DNA from: Bacillus shivajii
GTDB lineage: Bacteria > Bacillota > Bacilli > Bacillales > Salisediminibacteriaceae
NCBI RefSeq assembly: GCF_020519665.1
Contig: NZ_CP084703.1
Coordinates: 3,038,001-3,102,000, forward strand
Direction of reading: 5' to 3'
Length of the DNA: 64,000 bases
In this document: piece by piece, positions 57,302-64,000 of the stretch
Position numbering within the stretch: position 1 is the first letter of the stretch
Layout of the letters: every line of letters begins with the position of its first letter
The notes under the pieces: generated by a model
What the model was told of the DNA's origin: nothing
The model's database searches: none
The model's input: the letters and a program-made list of their open reading frames with translations, nothing else
Program-made: the position numbers and the translations under genes

Positions 57302-57907
57302 TTATGATTCGATCCATTCATCCCATTGATGAGTTAAAATGTTTAATGCATTGGCACGGTGACTAATTTTATTTTTTTCTTGTTTTTCTAATTGTGCCAT
57401 CGTTTTGTTTGAATGCGGTAAATAAAAAATAGGGTCATACCCAAAACCGTGATCACCGGAAAACTCTTTCGCAATCATTCCTTCACACGTTCCACGTACC
57501 GTTTTTGTTTGTTTGCCTGGAATATAAACGGCCAGTACACATACGAATCTCGCTTGACGTTCTTCTTCTGGAAGGCCTTTTAACTCGTGTAAAAGCTTTT
57601 CATTATTTGCATGGTCATCTTTTTCATTACCCGCAAATCTCGCAGAATAAATCCCTGGTTTTCCACCAAGGGCATCAACCTCTAGTCCAGAGTCATCAGA
57701 GATGACAGCTTGATTAATCCTTTTTCCGATCGTTTCTGCCTTTTTGATTGCATTCTCCTCAAAAGTTGTACCGTCTTCTATTACATCAATATCCTCGTCA
57801 AGGTCTGATAGAGACTTGACAGTAATTCCTTTGTTTTCAAAGAAAGCTGCAAATTCATTCACTTTCCCTTGGTTTTTCGTTGCTATAAAAACTTGTTTTA
57901 CATTCAT
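57302..57907 (-). CDS. rdgB: XTP/dITP diphosphatase (RdgB/HAM1 family)
   Basis: A 201-residue enzyme that removes deaminated purine nucleotides (dITP, XTP) from the pool. Motifs: [48 protein letters not shown] and [11 protein letters not shown]. It overlaps the rph stop by 4 bases, so translation is coupled. Confidence 0.95.
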   Translation of the reverse strand: MNVKQVFIATKNQGKVNEFAAFFENKGITVKSLSDLDEDIDVIEDGTTFEENAIKKAETIGKRINQAVISDDSGLEVDALGGKPGIYSARFAGNEKDDHANNEKLLHELKGLPEEERQARFVCVLAVYIPGKQTKTVRGTCEGMIAKEFSGDHGFGYDPIFYLPHSNKTMAQLEKQEKNKISHRANALNILTHQWDEWIES

Positions 57908-58680
57908 GACGTTGCTTCCTCATTTTCTTCTTTCACAGGTAAATCACCAATTTTTTCTGCAAACTCACCGATTGCTTCTTTTTGCATAGCAAATAATTCA
58001 TAAATCCCCTTTTCAGCAAGGTCTAACATTTCGTTTAGCTGCTTTCGAGAAAACGTTGCTTCCTCTCCAGTTCCTTGAATCTCAACGAACTCACCGTTTC
58101 CTGTCATAATAACATTCATATCAACATTCGCTTCTGAGTCTTCAATATAATTCAAGTCTAAAATGGCACCATTTTTCTCATCAATACCAACTGAAATAGC
58201 GGCTAAATAATCTTTTATTGGGTTCTTTTGCAATGTTTTTTCATTGATTAGTTTTTCAAAAGCAAGCGACATCGCAATAAATGCTCCAGTAATCGATGCC
58301 GTTCTTGTACCACCGTCAGCTTGAATGACATCACAGTCAATCCAAATGGTACGTTCGCCAATTACATCTAAATCAACGACAGAACGGAGTGCTCTTCCGA
58401 TTAATCGTTGAATTTCCATCGTTCTTCCTGTTAGCTTCCCTTTTGATGATTCACGAATATTACGCTGTTCTGTTGCTCGTGGAAGCATTGAATATTCCGC
58501 TGTGATCCAGCCTTTACCTTGATTACGTAAAAATGGCGGAACACGATCTTCGATACTAGCTGAACAAATCACCTTTGTATCACCAAATGAAATTAACACC
58601 GATCCTTCTGGGTGTTTAATATAATTTGGTTTGATTTCTACGCTTCTTAACTCATTTGTTTCGCGATTGTCTGGACGCAT
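57904..58680 (-). CDS. rph: ribonuclease PH
   Basis: A 258-residue phosphorolytic exoribonuclease that trims tRNA 3' ends. Family landmarks are [32 protein letters not shown]-type [16 protein letters not shown] and [18 protein letters not shown]. Full length. First gene of the rph-rdgB-ysnB unit. Confidence 0.96.
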   Translation of the reverse strand: MRPDNRETNELRSVEIKPNYIKHPEGSVLISFGDTKVICSASIEDRVPPFLRNQGKGWITAEYSMLPRATEQRNIRESSKGKLTGRTMEIQRLIGRALRSVVDLDVIGERTIWIDCDVIQADGGTRTASITGAFIAMSLAFEKLINEKTLQKNPIKDYLAAISVGIDEKNGAILDLNYIEDSEANVDMNVIMTGNGEFVEIQGTGEEATFSRKQLNEMLDLAEKGIYELFAMQKEAIGEFAEKIGDLPVKEENEEATS

Positions 58681-58765
58681 CGAACCACTCCTTTTGTCAT
58701 CATTGATATGTATAAAAATCTAAGTCTTCTCTCACTAACAACATCACTTCTCATCAAGAGACTTA

Positions 58766-58806
58766 GGGTTAAAAATGAAAAGAGGCAGCCAATAGGCTAC
58801 CTCTTT
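58766..58806 (-). terminator. rho-independent terminator of gerM
   Basis: Stem AAAGAGG-AGCC / GGCT-CCTCTTT with one mismatch and a 4-base loop, followed on the minus strand by TTCATTTTT. Confidence 0.85.
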
Positions 58807-58852
58807 AATGATAATCGTTTGAATAGCTAATTTCAAATGTACAAAGAACTTT

Positions 58853-60007
58853 TTAATATTCTCCTGTATTAACCATGCTTGGTCTTGATACGGGTTCTGT
58901 AAGAGTTTCTCCAGTACTTACAAGTACAGTACTTTCTGAATCAACTTGTACAGATACATTTTCAACGTCATTTTGTTCTGTCATTGAAAGGACGATCATA
59001 TTTAACACATTTTCAGACATTGCCGTTCCTTGCATTTGACTTAATACAGCCTCATTAAAGTTCAACGTCAAGGTTCCATTTTGAAGAACAGGCTCAGAAA
59101 CAAGTTCCACTTCTTGACGGAAGTCTGTTAGAAGGTTCGACATCATGTCCGGCCCTTTTAACAATTCAGCCATCACAGCTTCATAAGGATCAGCTTGTTG
59201 ATCAACACGACGTGTCACTGGAACGTAATACGTTTGCTCACTATCTTGAGCAAGGAAGTAAACAACAAGAGATGTCGTTGAAGAAATGTCCGCATGGTCA
59301 CTCATTTCTAAGTTGATCCCGTGCGCACGAGTATATCCTTCTACAATTGGCGTACCTCGTTGAGGCATTTCTTCGACATCTTCCCCATCCATTTGGATTC
59401 TTACTCGGTCAACACCTTCCATTTGCGTTACTGTCCATGTTAATGATTGTAAAACTTGAAGTTCGTGTTCCGGACGGTAATCTGCAAATTCTTCATTAAA
59501 ATTAATTGTAGCAACCCCTTGATTAACTGTAGCATTAATTACTTCTGTACCAGGTGGTAATACGGCTTGGAAACCATTTGGTAACATCTCTGAAATTGGT
59601 CCACCTTGTATTAAGTATGATACTTTTTGTGCAACATCATTTTCAGACGCCGGTAAATTAAATGTTTGTGGTGCGACTAACCCATTTCTGTCAACTAAAT
59701 AAAGCTCTGACATCGCTGTTTCTTCAACTACATCATCATCAACAGCTCCACCTTTTTCATCTACTCCTTCTTCAGTAGACCAAGGTTCTCCTATCTCATC
59801 TTCAACTTCTTCTTCCATTGCTTCAATTCCCTCTTCCATCACTTCAAGATCCAACTCTTCATCTTCGTCGAGATAGTTTATTTGTGGCGGATCCATATCC
59901 ATCTCTTCAAACGTTTCGTCGACTGGATCAGCACCACATGCGCTGAGTGTTACTGCCCCAGCTAGACCAACGAGCAGCCACGTTGATTTTTTTGTTAGGC
60001 GACGCAT
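58853..60007 (-). CDS. gerM: GerM-family sporulation/germination lipoprotein
   Basis: A 384-residue precursor. The signal peptide ends in lipobox LSACG. An acidic linker (about residues 40-110) follows, then two GerMN domains (QTFNLPASENDVAQKVSYLI, VINATVNQGVATINFNEEF; and the second with GTLTLNFNEAVLSQM). In B. subtilis GerM helps attach the SpoIIIA-SpoIIQ channel in the engulfed forespore. The start at 60007 follows AAGGAGGGG by about 6 bases; the upstream extension lacks one and is not protein-like. Confidence 0.92.
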   Translation of the reverse strand: MRRLTKKSTWLLVGLAGAVTLSACGADPVDETFEEMDMDPPQINYLDEDEELDLEVMEEGIEAMEEEVEDEIGEPWSTEEGVDEKGGAVDDDVVEETAMSELYLVDRNGLVAPQTFNLPASENDVAQKVSYLIQGGPISEMLPNGFQAVLPPGTEVINATVNQGVATINFNEEFADYRPEHELQVLQSLTWTVTQMEGVDRVRIQMDGEDVEEMPQRGTPIVEGYTRAHGINLEMSDHADISSTTSLVVYFLAQDSEQTYYVPVTRRVDQQADPYEAVMAELLKGPDMMSNLLTDFRQEVELVSEPVLQNGTLTLNFNEAVLSQMQGTAMSENVLNMIVLSMTEQNDVENVSVQVDSESTVLVSTGETLTEPVSRPSMVNTGEY

Positions 60008-60428
60008 ACTTTCCCCTCCTTGACAGTTTGTACTATCATATATACGAGCTTGTTTAAAAATTAGACCAATAGATTGGACGAGTGTAGAAGAAATTTTTTT
60101 GAAACTTGGATATAAAACGAAGAGCTTAATGAGTGCATAAAAAAAGAACTTTTCTGGTGTAATGATGCGAGCTATATTGAGGAATGGTCGCTTTTTTATA
60201 AAGCGTTGATTAAGAGGGGTATCCACTATTTTCGTGAATTGTTCATGAGTTTTCTGATTTGTTCATTACCGTTTGTTTCTCTCCATTTACTTGAGACTTC
60301 AAAGTTCTACTTGCAGTTTTCTATTTTCATGGAATTTAATTAACAAATCACCTCTTACTTCTTAAGTATATTTACTACGTTAACAACAAAGATTAAAACT
60401 AGTACATACAAAAAGGAGGTGGCAGTAA
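60008..60428. other. divergent intergenic region between gerM and sspH
   Basis: Should carry sporulation promoters for both genes. I could not fix sigma-factor boxes with confidence. No other gene seen. Confidence 0.45.
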
Positions 60429-60608
60429 ATGGACGCACAACGCGCACAGCAAATTTCTTCTTCTCAATCAATGGCAAATGTCACTTATAATGGACAAGCG
60501 GTTTATATTGAGCATGTTGACCAACAACAAGGTGTTGCAACAATTCACCCTCTTGATAATCCAGAACAAAAACAAAGTGTTTCAATAGACAGCTTAATGG
60601 AGCAGTAG
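60429..60608 (+). CDS. sspH: small acid-soluble spore protein, H-type
   Basis: A 59-residue protein, MDAQRAQQISSSQSMANVTY continuing with NGQAVYIEHVDQQQGVATIH and PLDNPEQKQSVSIDSLMEQ. The pattern (N-terminal RA-x-I/L, NVTYNG, VxIxHVDE/Q, ATIHPLDNP, V-x-SL-E) is that of the SspH family of spore core proteins, made late in the forespore. AAAGGAGGTG lies about 8 bases before the ATG. A strong terminator follows. It is short enough to be missed by ORF length filters. Confidence 0.9.
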   Translation: MDAQRAQQISSSQSMANVTYNGQAVYIEHVDQQQGVATIHPLDNPEQKQSVSIDSLMEQ

Positions 60609-60633
60609 AACGATTATTTGTTCTAATATATGA

Positions 60634-60677
60634 AACAAGCTTGTATCCAATCGATGGATACAAGCTTGTTTTCTTTT
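60634..60677 (+). terminator. rho-independent terminator of sspH
   Basis: Perfect 16-base stem AACAAGCTTGTATCCA / TGGATACAAGCTTGTT with a 5-base loop, then TTCTTTTT. Confidence 0.93.
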
Positions 60678-60707
60678 TACACTTTTATCTTGAAATATTT
60701 AATCGTT

Positions 60708-61892
60708 TTATCCAACCTCTGATGAATTAGAGGCTTCAGACCCATCCTCTTTTTTAGCAAAACGGTTTACGATGACGTTAATTGCTCCATCACCTGTAAC
60801 GTTTGTTGCCGTACCAAAGCTATCTTGAGCCATGTATAAGGCAATCATTAATCCCATAGCTGCCTCACCGAATCCTAACATTGTAGTTAATACTCCTAGT
60901 GCAGCCATAATCGCTCCTCCGGGTACACCTGGTGCTGCAATCATAATAATACCAAGCATCATAATTACTGGAAGCATTTCTCCAAAAGTTGGGACAGTAT
61001 AGTCTCCCAACACGTGCATAACCGCAACAGCACAAGCAACGATCGTAATGACACTACCCGAAAGGTGGATTGTTGCACATAACGGAACACCAAAGTTTGC
61101 AACATCTTCTCGAACATTATTTTTCTTCGTTTGCTTAAGCGTAACAGGGATTGTTGCTGCACTACTCATCGTACCTAATCCAGTAAAATAAGCAGGAAGC
61201 ATATTTTTCATAAGAGCAAATGGATTTTGCTTCGTAAGTGTTCCTGCTGTAACAAATTGAATGGTGATCCATAGCCAATGAGAAATTATCGCAACTAGTA
61301 ATACAACACCAAATACTTGTAACGTATCAAAAACAGCTCCTTCTGCAGCTAGTTCTACAAAGATACCAGCTATGTATACAGGTAAAAATGGAATGATTAC
61401 TTTAGAAATGACTAAATCAATAATATTTTTACCTTCATCAAATATTTTCATTAATGATTGACTGTTCGTTTTGGCAATACCGATACCGAAAAGGAATGCC
61501 ATTGCAAGAGCCGTAATAACCCCCATAAGAGGTTCAATCTCTAAAGCTAGAAACCCCTCTACTCCAGATCCTTCCTCGGGGACTGAGCGCTCAGTCGCAT
61601 TGATTAGTGGCATTACAGTAATCGCAATGATAAACGCAAAGATACCTGCTAGAATAGTGGACGCATACGCTGTACCAACCGTAGCACCAACCATTTTCCC
61701 GGATTTGTTTCCTAGTTTCGAAACCCCGGCAGCAATGAAGAATAAAATAATAAACGGAATAATAAAGCCGATAAATTGTCCAAAAATGTCTTTAATGGTG
61801 ACAAAAAACTGGGTTACAAAGTTGATGTTCAATAGTCCAATAAGAATACCTGCAATAATACCAATGACTAACTTTCCAATAAGCTTCATCAA
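60708..61892 (-). CDS. dicarboxylate/amino acid:cation symporter (DAACS family)
   Basis: A 394-residue transporter with eight membrane helices and two re-entrant loops. The serine-rich first hairpin is GLGTMSSAATIPVTLKQTK and the cation/substrate region reads FGVPLCATIHLSGSVI and MAQDSFGTATNVTGDGAINVIV, matching the NMDGT-type site of the family in altered form. It imports glutamate, aspartate, serine or similar with Na+ or H+; the exact substrate is open. Single gene. Confidence 0.9.
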   Translation of the reverse strand: MMKLIGKLVIGIIAGILIGLLNINFVTQFFVTIKDIFGQFIGFIIPFIILFFIAAGVSKLGNKSGKMVGATVGTAYASTILAGIFAFIIAITVMPLINATERSVPEEGSGVEGFLALEIEPLMGVITALAMAFLFGIGIAKTNSQSLMKIFDEGKNIIDLVISKVIIPFLPVYIAGIFVELAAEGAVFDTLQVFGVVLLVAIISHWLWITIQFVTAGTLTKQNPFALMKNMLPAYFTGLGTMSSAATIPVTLKQTKKNNVREDVANFGVPLCATIHLSGSVITIVACAVAVMHVLGDYTVPTFGEMLPVIMMLGIIMIAAPGVPGGAIMAALGVLTTMLGFGEAAMGLMIALYMAQDSFGTATNVTGDGAINVIVNRFAKKEDGSEASNSSEVG

Positions 61893-62139
61893 ATTCCCCC
61901 TTGAATGTAAATTGTTAGATTTTAAAAAATATTTTGAAATAAAATATATTTATAATAATGCCTAAAATAAAATAGAAATACAAGTTATATTTATATGTTC
62001 AGAATATTAAGATTAAAGCGCTTACATTAGCTTATTGTCAATAATTCGTTTCGATCACATCTATACTAGGAAAACTGTCCTTCCCAAAAGAACTTGTGTA
62101 AATGTGTATAGGATTAACTCGTTATTATTTTATAATAAT
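61893..62139. other. AT-rich region upstream of symporter gene
   Basis: Probably holds the symporter promoter. Nothing else visible apart from the terminator that follows it. Confidence 0.4.
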
Positions 62140-62180
62140 AAAGGGTGTATTGGAAGACAAAATTCTCCCAACACACCTTT
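62132..62180 (-). terminator. terminator after small LysM-protein gene
   Basis: On the minus strand AAAGGTGTGTTGG pairs with CCAATACACCCTTT (one bulge), followed by ATTATTAT. Confidence 0.6.
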
Positions 62181-62242
62181 ACATTAATAAAATTTTATAG
62201 AAAAGCTTGTTTAAAACACGGATAATGATATTTTTCCATTTT

Positions 62243-62554
62243 TCATTTTCCTTTTGGCTTTATCGTCTCACGTAAAAAGCCAAATGGCTGAAGTCTTCGT
62301 GTAAGAAATTCAACTTGCTCTGATAACTGACCTACTTGTTTTTCTAGACGTGACACTCTTAAAGCGATATCCTCAGAAACTGGCTCCGTTTTTACTGAAG
62401 TTTGTGGGTGGATTGGGATTCTTAGCGTTTGTCCGATATAAAGGATGTTTGGATGATGAATCGTATTTACTTGCATCAATGCATCAAGTGATACATTATA
62501 TCTATTTGCAATAGACCAAAGAGTTTCACCGGGGTGAACGGTGTGCAACATCAT
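62243..62554 (-). CDS. small LysM-domain protein with C-terminal coiled coil
   Basis: A 103-residue protein: a LysM domain at residues 3-47 (HTVHPGETLWSIANRYNVSL, LYIGQTLRIPI), then a coiled coil (ALRVSRLEKQVGQLSEQVEFL) and a basic tail. No signal peptide, so it may act in the mother cell on spore structures, as several Bacillus LysM proteins do. AGGAGG precedes a double ATG. Function unknown. Confidence 0.85.
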   Translation of the reverse strand: MMLHTVHPGETLWSIANRYNVSLDALMQVNTIHHPNILYIGQTLRIPIHPQTSVKTEPVSEDIALRVSRLEKQVGQLSEQVEFLTRRLQPFGFLRETIKPKGK

Positions 62555-62669
62555 TTTACCTCCTCAAAACCTCAAACATCTTGCTTTGATTAGCCTATGT
62601 AAAAAATGTATTTTCAGTGCTTGACTTAATCATAAGAAAACGCCTATAACGGATAAACCGTTCATAGTG

Positions 62670-64000
62670 ATTACAGCCAACAAAATGTACCACCAGTGAC
62701 ATAGTTCTTACCACTGAATGACAAAGAATGTACCAGTAAGTGCCAAGGTATTTACCACTTCACCTTCTGTATAATTATTGAGCACACCTGCGGGTGTGCC
62801 ATTATTTATGTAGGAGGTATTTTTGTATGATTCATTATCGAAAGATATTGGAATTGCACGATGAGGGGATCAGCCTTAGGGGCATTACCGCAAGTACAGG
62901 TAACTCTCGTCAAAAAGTAACAGAGGTAATTAACCTAGCCGAAAAAAAGGGTTTGGTTTGTCCGTTAGAGGAAGAAATGACGGATAAATGGATTGAGGAG
63001 TTTCTTTTTCCAGAGAAAACATTAGAAGCTTCAGGCCGGCAACCATTGAACTTTGATTATATTCATGAAGAGTTGGCCAAGCCTAATGTGACACTTTCAC
63101 TTCTTCATCATGAGTATGAAGCTGAATGTCGAGCGAATCAAAAGATTCCTTATTCGTACCGGAGTTTCTTGCGTCACTATAGTAGGTACGCAGACAAGTA
63201 TAAAGCTACATTGCGTATACGCAGAAAACCAGGCGAGATAATGGAAGTTGATTGGGCAGGGTCCACAGCCTTCATCATTGATAGAGATACTGGGGAGAAG
63301 GTTAAAACGTATGTTTTCGTTGCGACACTACCGTGTAGTCAATTCTCCTATGCGGAAGCAACCTTATCGATGGATTCACAGTCATGGATTACTGCTCACA
63401 ATAATGCGTATAAGTATTTTGGAGGCTCTACGCAAATTGTAGTACCAGACAATCTTAAAACGAGTGTGACAAAACATACCACTCGTGAATTGATTTTAAA
63501 TCCTACTTATAGGGAAATGGCTGACTACTACAATACGGTTGTAATGCCTGCACGGGTTCGTACCCCAAAAGATAAGGCAAGTGTTGAAGGGTCTGTTGGA
63601 GTTATCTCTACATGGATTATCGCAGCATTAAGAAATACACATTGTTTTAGTATTGATGAATTGAACGAGGAAGTTCGGAAGAAATTAGATGAATTTAATC
63701 AGCGTCCTTTTACTAGAAAAAAAGGATCTCGTTTATCAGCATTTGAAGAAGAGGAGAAATTTGCCCTTTCTCCCCTTCCAGTTGCACCATATAAAATGTC
63801 TGAATGGAAAAAAACAAAAGTACGTCCTGATTATCATCTTTCCATCGAGAGCATGTTTTATTCTGTACCCTACGAATATATTAATCGAGAAGTAGAGGTG
63901 AAGCTTTCAGATCACCTCGTTGAAGTCTTTTTCAATCATATGCGTGTGGCATCACATAAACGATTATACGGGAAGTTTGGACAATCTTCCACCATTCGTG
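62670..64000 (+). mobile_element. IS21-family insertion sequence, left part (continues past window)
   Basis: The left end near 62670 (TGATTACAGCC region) is followed by four TACCA-type repeats at 62688, 62709, 62731 and 62753, spaced 21-22 bases, as expected for the multiple terminal repeats of IS21. A hairpin GCACACC / GGTGTGC (62782-62799) precedes the transposase gene. The exact end is uncertain because only one side is visible. Confidence 0.85.
62827..64000 (+). CDS. istA: IS21-family transposase IstA (3' end outside window)
   Basis: 391 codons open to the window edge. An N-terminal helix-turn-helix (LELHDEGISLRGITASTGNS) precedes the DDE core: Asp in MEVDWAGSTA, Asp in VVPDNLKTS, Glu in KASVEGSVGVI. 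A Mu-like C-terminal region follows (VRPDYHLSIESMFYSVPYEY). It cuts and joins DNA with the helper ATPase IstB, expected just beyond the window. AGGAGG lies 9 bases before the ATG. No lesion is seen, so it may be active. Confidence 0.95.
   Translation, partial: MIHYRKILELHDEGISLRGITASTGNSRQKVTEVINLAEKKGLVCPLEEEMTDKWIEEFLFPEKTLEASGRQPLNFDYIHEELAKPNVTLSLLHHEYEAECRANQKIPYSYRSFLRHYSRYADKYKATLRIRRKPGEIMEVDWAGSTAFIIDRDTGEKVKTYVFVATLPCSQFSYAEATLSMDSQSWITAHNNAYKYFGGSTQIVVPDNLKTSVTKHTTRELILNPTYREMADYYNTVVMPARVRTPKDKASVEGSVGVISTWIIAALRNTHCFSIDELNEEVRKKLDEFNQRPFTRKKGSRLSAFEEEEKFALSPLPVAPYKMSEWKKTKVRPDYHLSIESMFYSVPYEYINREVEVKLSDHLVEVFFNHMRVASHKRLYGKFGQSSTIR

Noticed and set aside
60481-60663. 60-codon minus-strand ORF
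   Set aside because: Antisense to sspH, whose plus-strand reading matches a known spore-protein family.
1-64000. CRISPR array or prophage
   Set aside because: No regularly spaced repeats with unique spacers and no block of phage structural genes were seen on either strand.

Overview
The window looks like chromosome of an endospore-forming member of the Bacillaceae: AT-rich, strong AAGGAGG-type ribosome binding sites, and many sporulation and germination genes (a complete ger receptor operon, spoVID, ysxE, lonB, gerM, sspH). Gene order in the core matches Bacillus subtilis: hemAXCDBL-spoVID-ysxE-valS and lonB-lonA-ysxC, with clpX and tig next to them, and rph-rdgB-ysnB-gerM further on. Most genes run on the minus strand. 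An alkaliphilic Bacillus relative is a guess, not something the sequence proves.

Layout. 1-2.7 kb: a LysM-GMC oxidoreductase (cut by the window edge) divergent from a TIM-barrel isomerase/epimerase-like protein. 2.7-6.8 kb: germination receptor operon in the order A-C-D-B. 7-9.8 kb: LiaR, LiaS, LiaF and a LiaI-like membrane protein. 9.9-13.3 kb: histidine phosphatase, a broken zinc-ribbon gene, a dispersed repeat, a cytoplasmic S1-type protease and D-amino acid transaminase. 13.4-16.6 kb: valS under a T-box leader with a GUC specifier. 17-28 kb: ysxE, a CotS-like relative, spoVID and the hem operon. 28.7-32 kb: an orphan tyrosine recombinase and an amino acid ABC transporter, sitting between hemA and ysxC. 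32.4-42 kb: ysxC, lonA, lonB, clpX, tig and a TPR protein. 42.3-44.5 kb: pilin-like genes. 45-54 kb: an accessory surface-protein region. 54-56 kb: a RacA-like DNA-binding protein, a small ORF and an ISL3 transposase remnant. 56.2-56.7 kb: tRNA-Arg and tRNA-Gly with a duplicated 5' tRNA half. 56.7-62.6 kb: ysnB, rdgB, rph, gerM, sspH, a DAACS symporter and a small LysM protein. 62.67-64 kb: the left end of an IS21 element.

The most interesting region is 46-54 kb. Three WxL-domain surface proteins and their DUF916/DUF3324 partner (WxLIP) lie downstream of a PAS-GGDEF diguanylate cyclase. The 5' leader of the middle WxL gene holds a clear cyclic-di-GMP-I (GEMM) riboswitch aptamer, followed by an antiterminator/terminator pair that reads as a genetic OFF switch. 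A group IIC intron has inserted just after the terminator of that same WxL gene and separates it from the WxLIP gene. This suggests a second-messenger-controlled cell-surface complex with its own cyclase nearby. The link between this cyclase and this riboswitch is inference.

Other points: a dispersed structured repeat present three times, a family of GGGACC/GGTCCC-type palindromes near valS, a promoter-driven 5' half of tRNA-Gly, a perfect 10-3-10 inverted repeat upstream of the RacA-like gene, and two clear pseudogenes. Several start codons were moved from the longest ORF to the position supported by a ribosome binding site; the reason is given in each entry.
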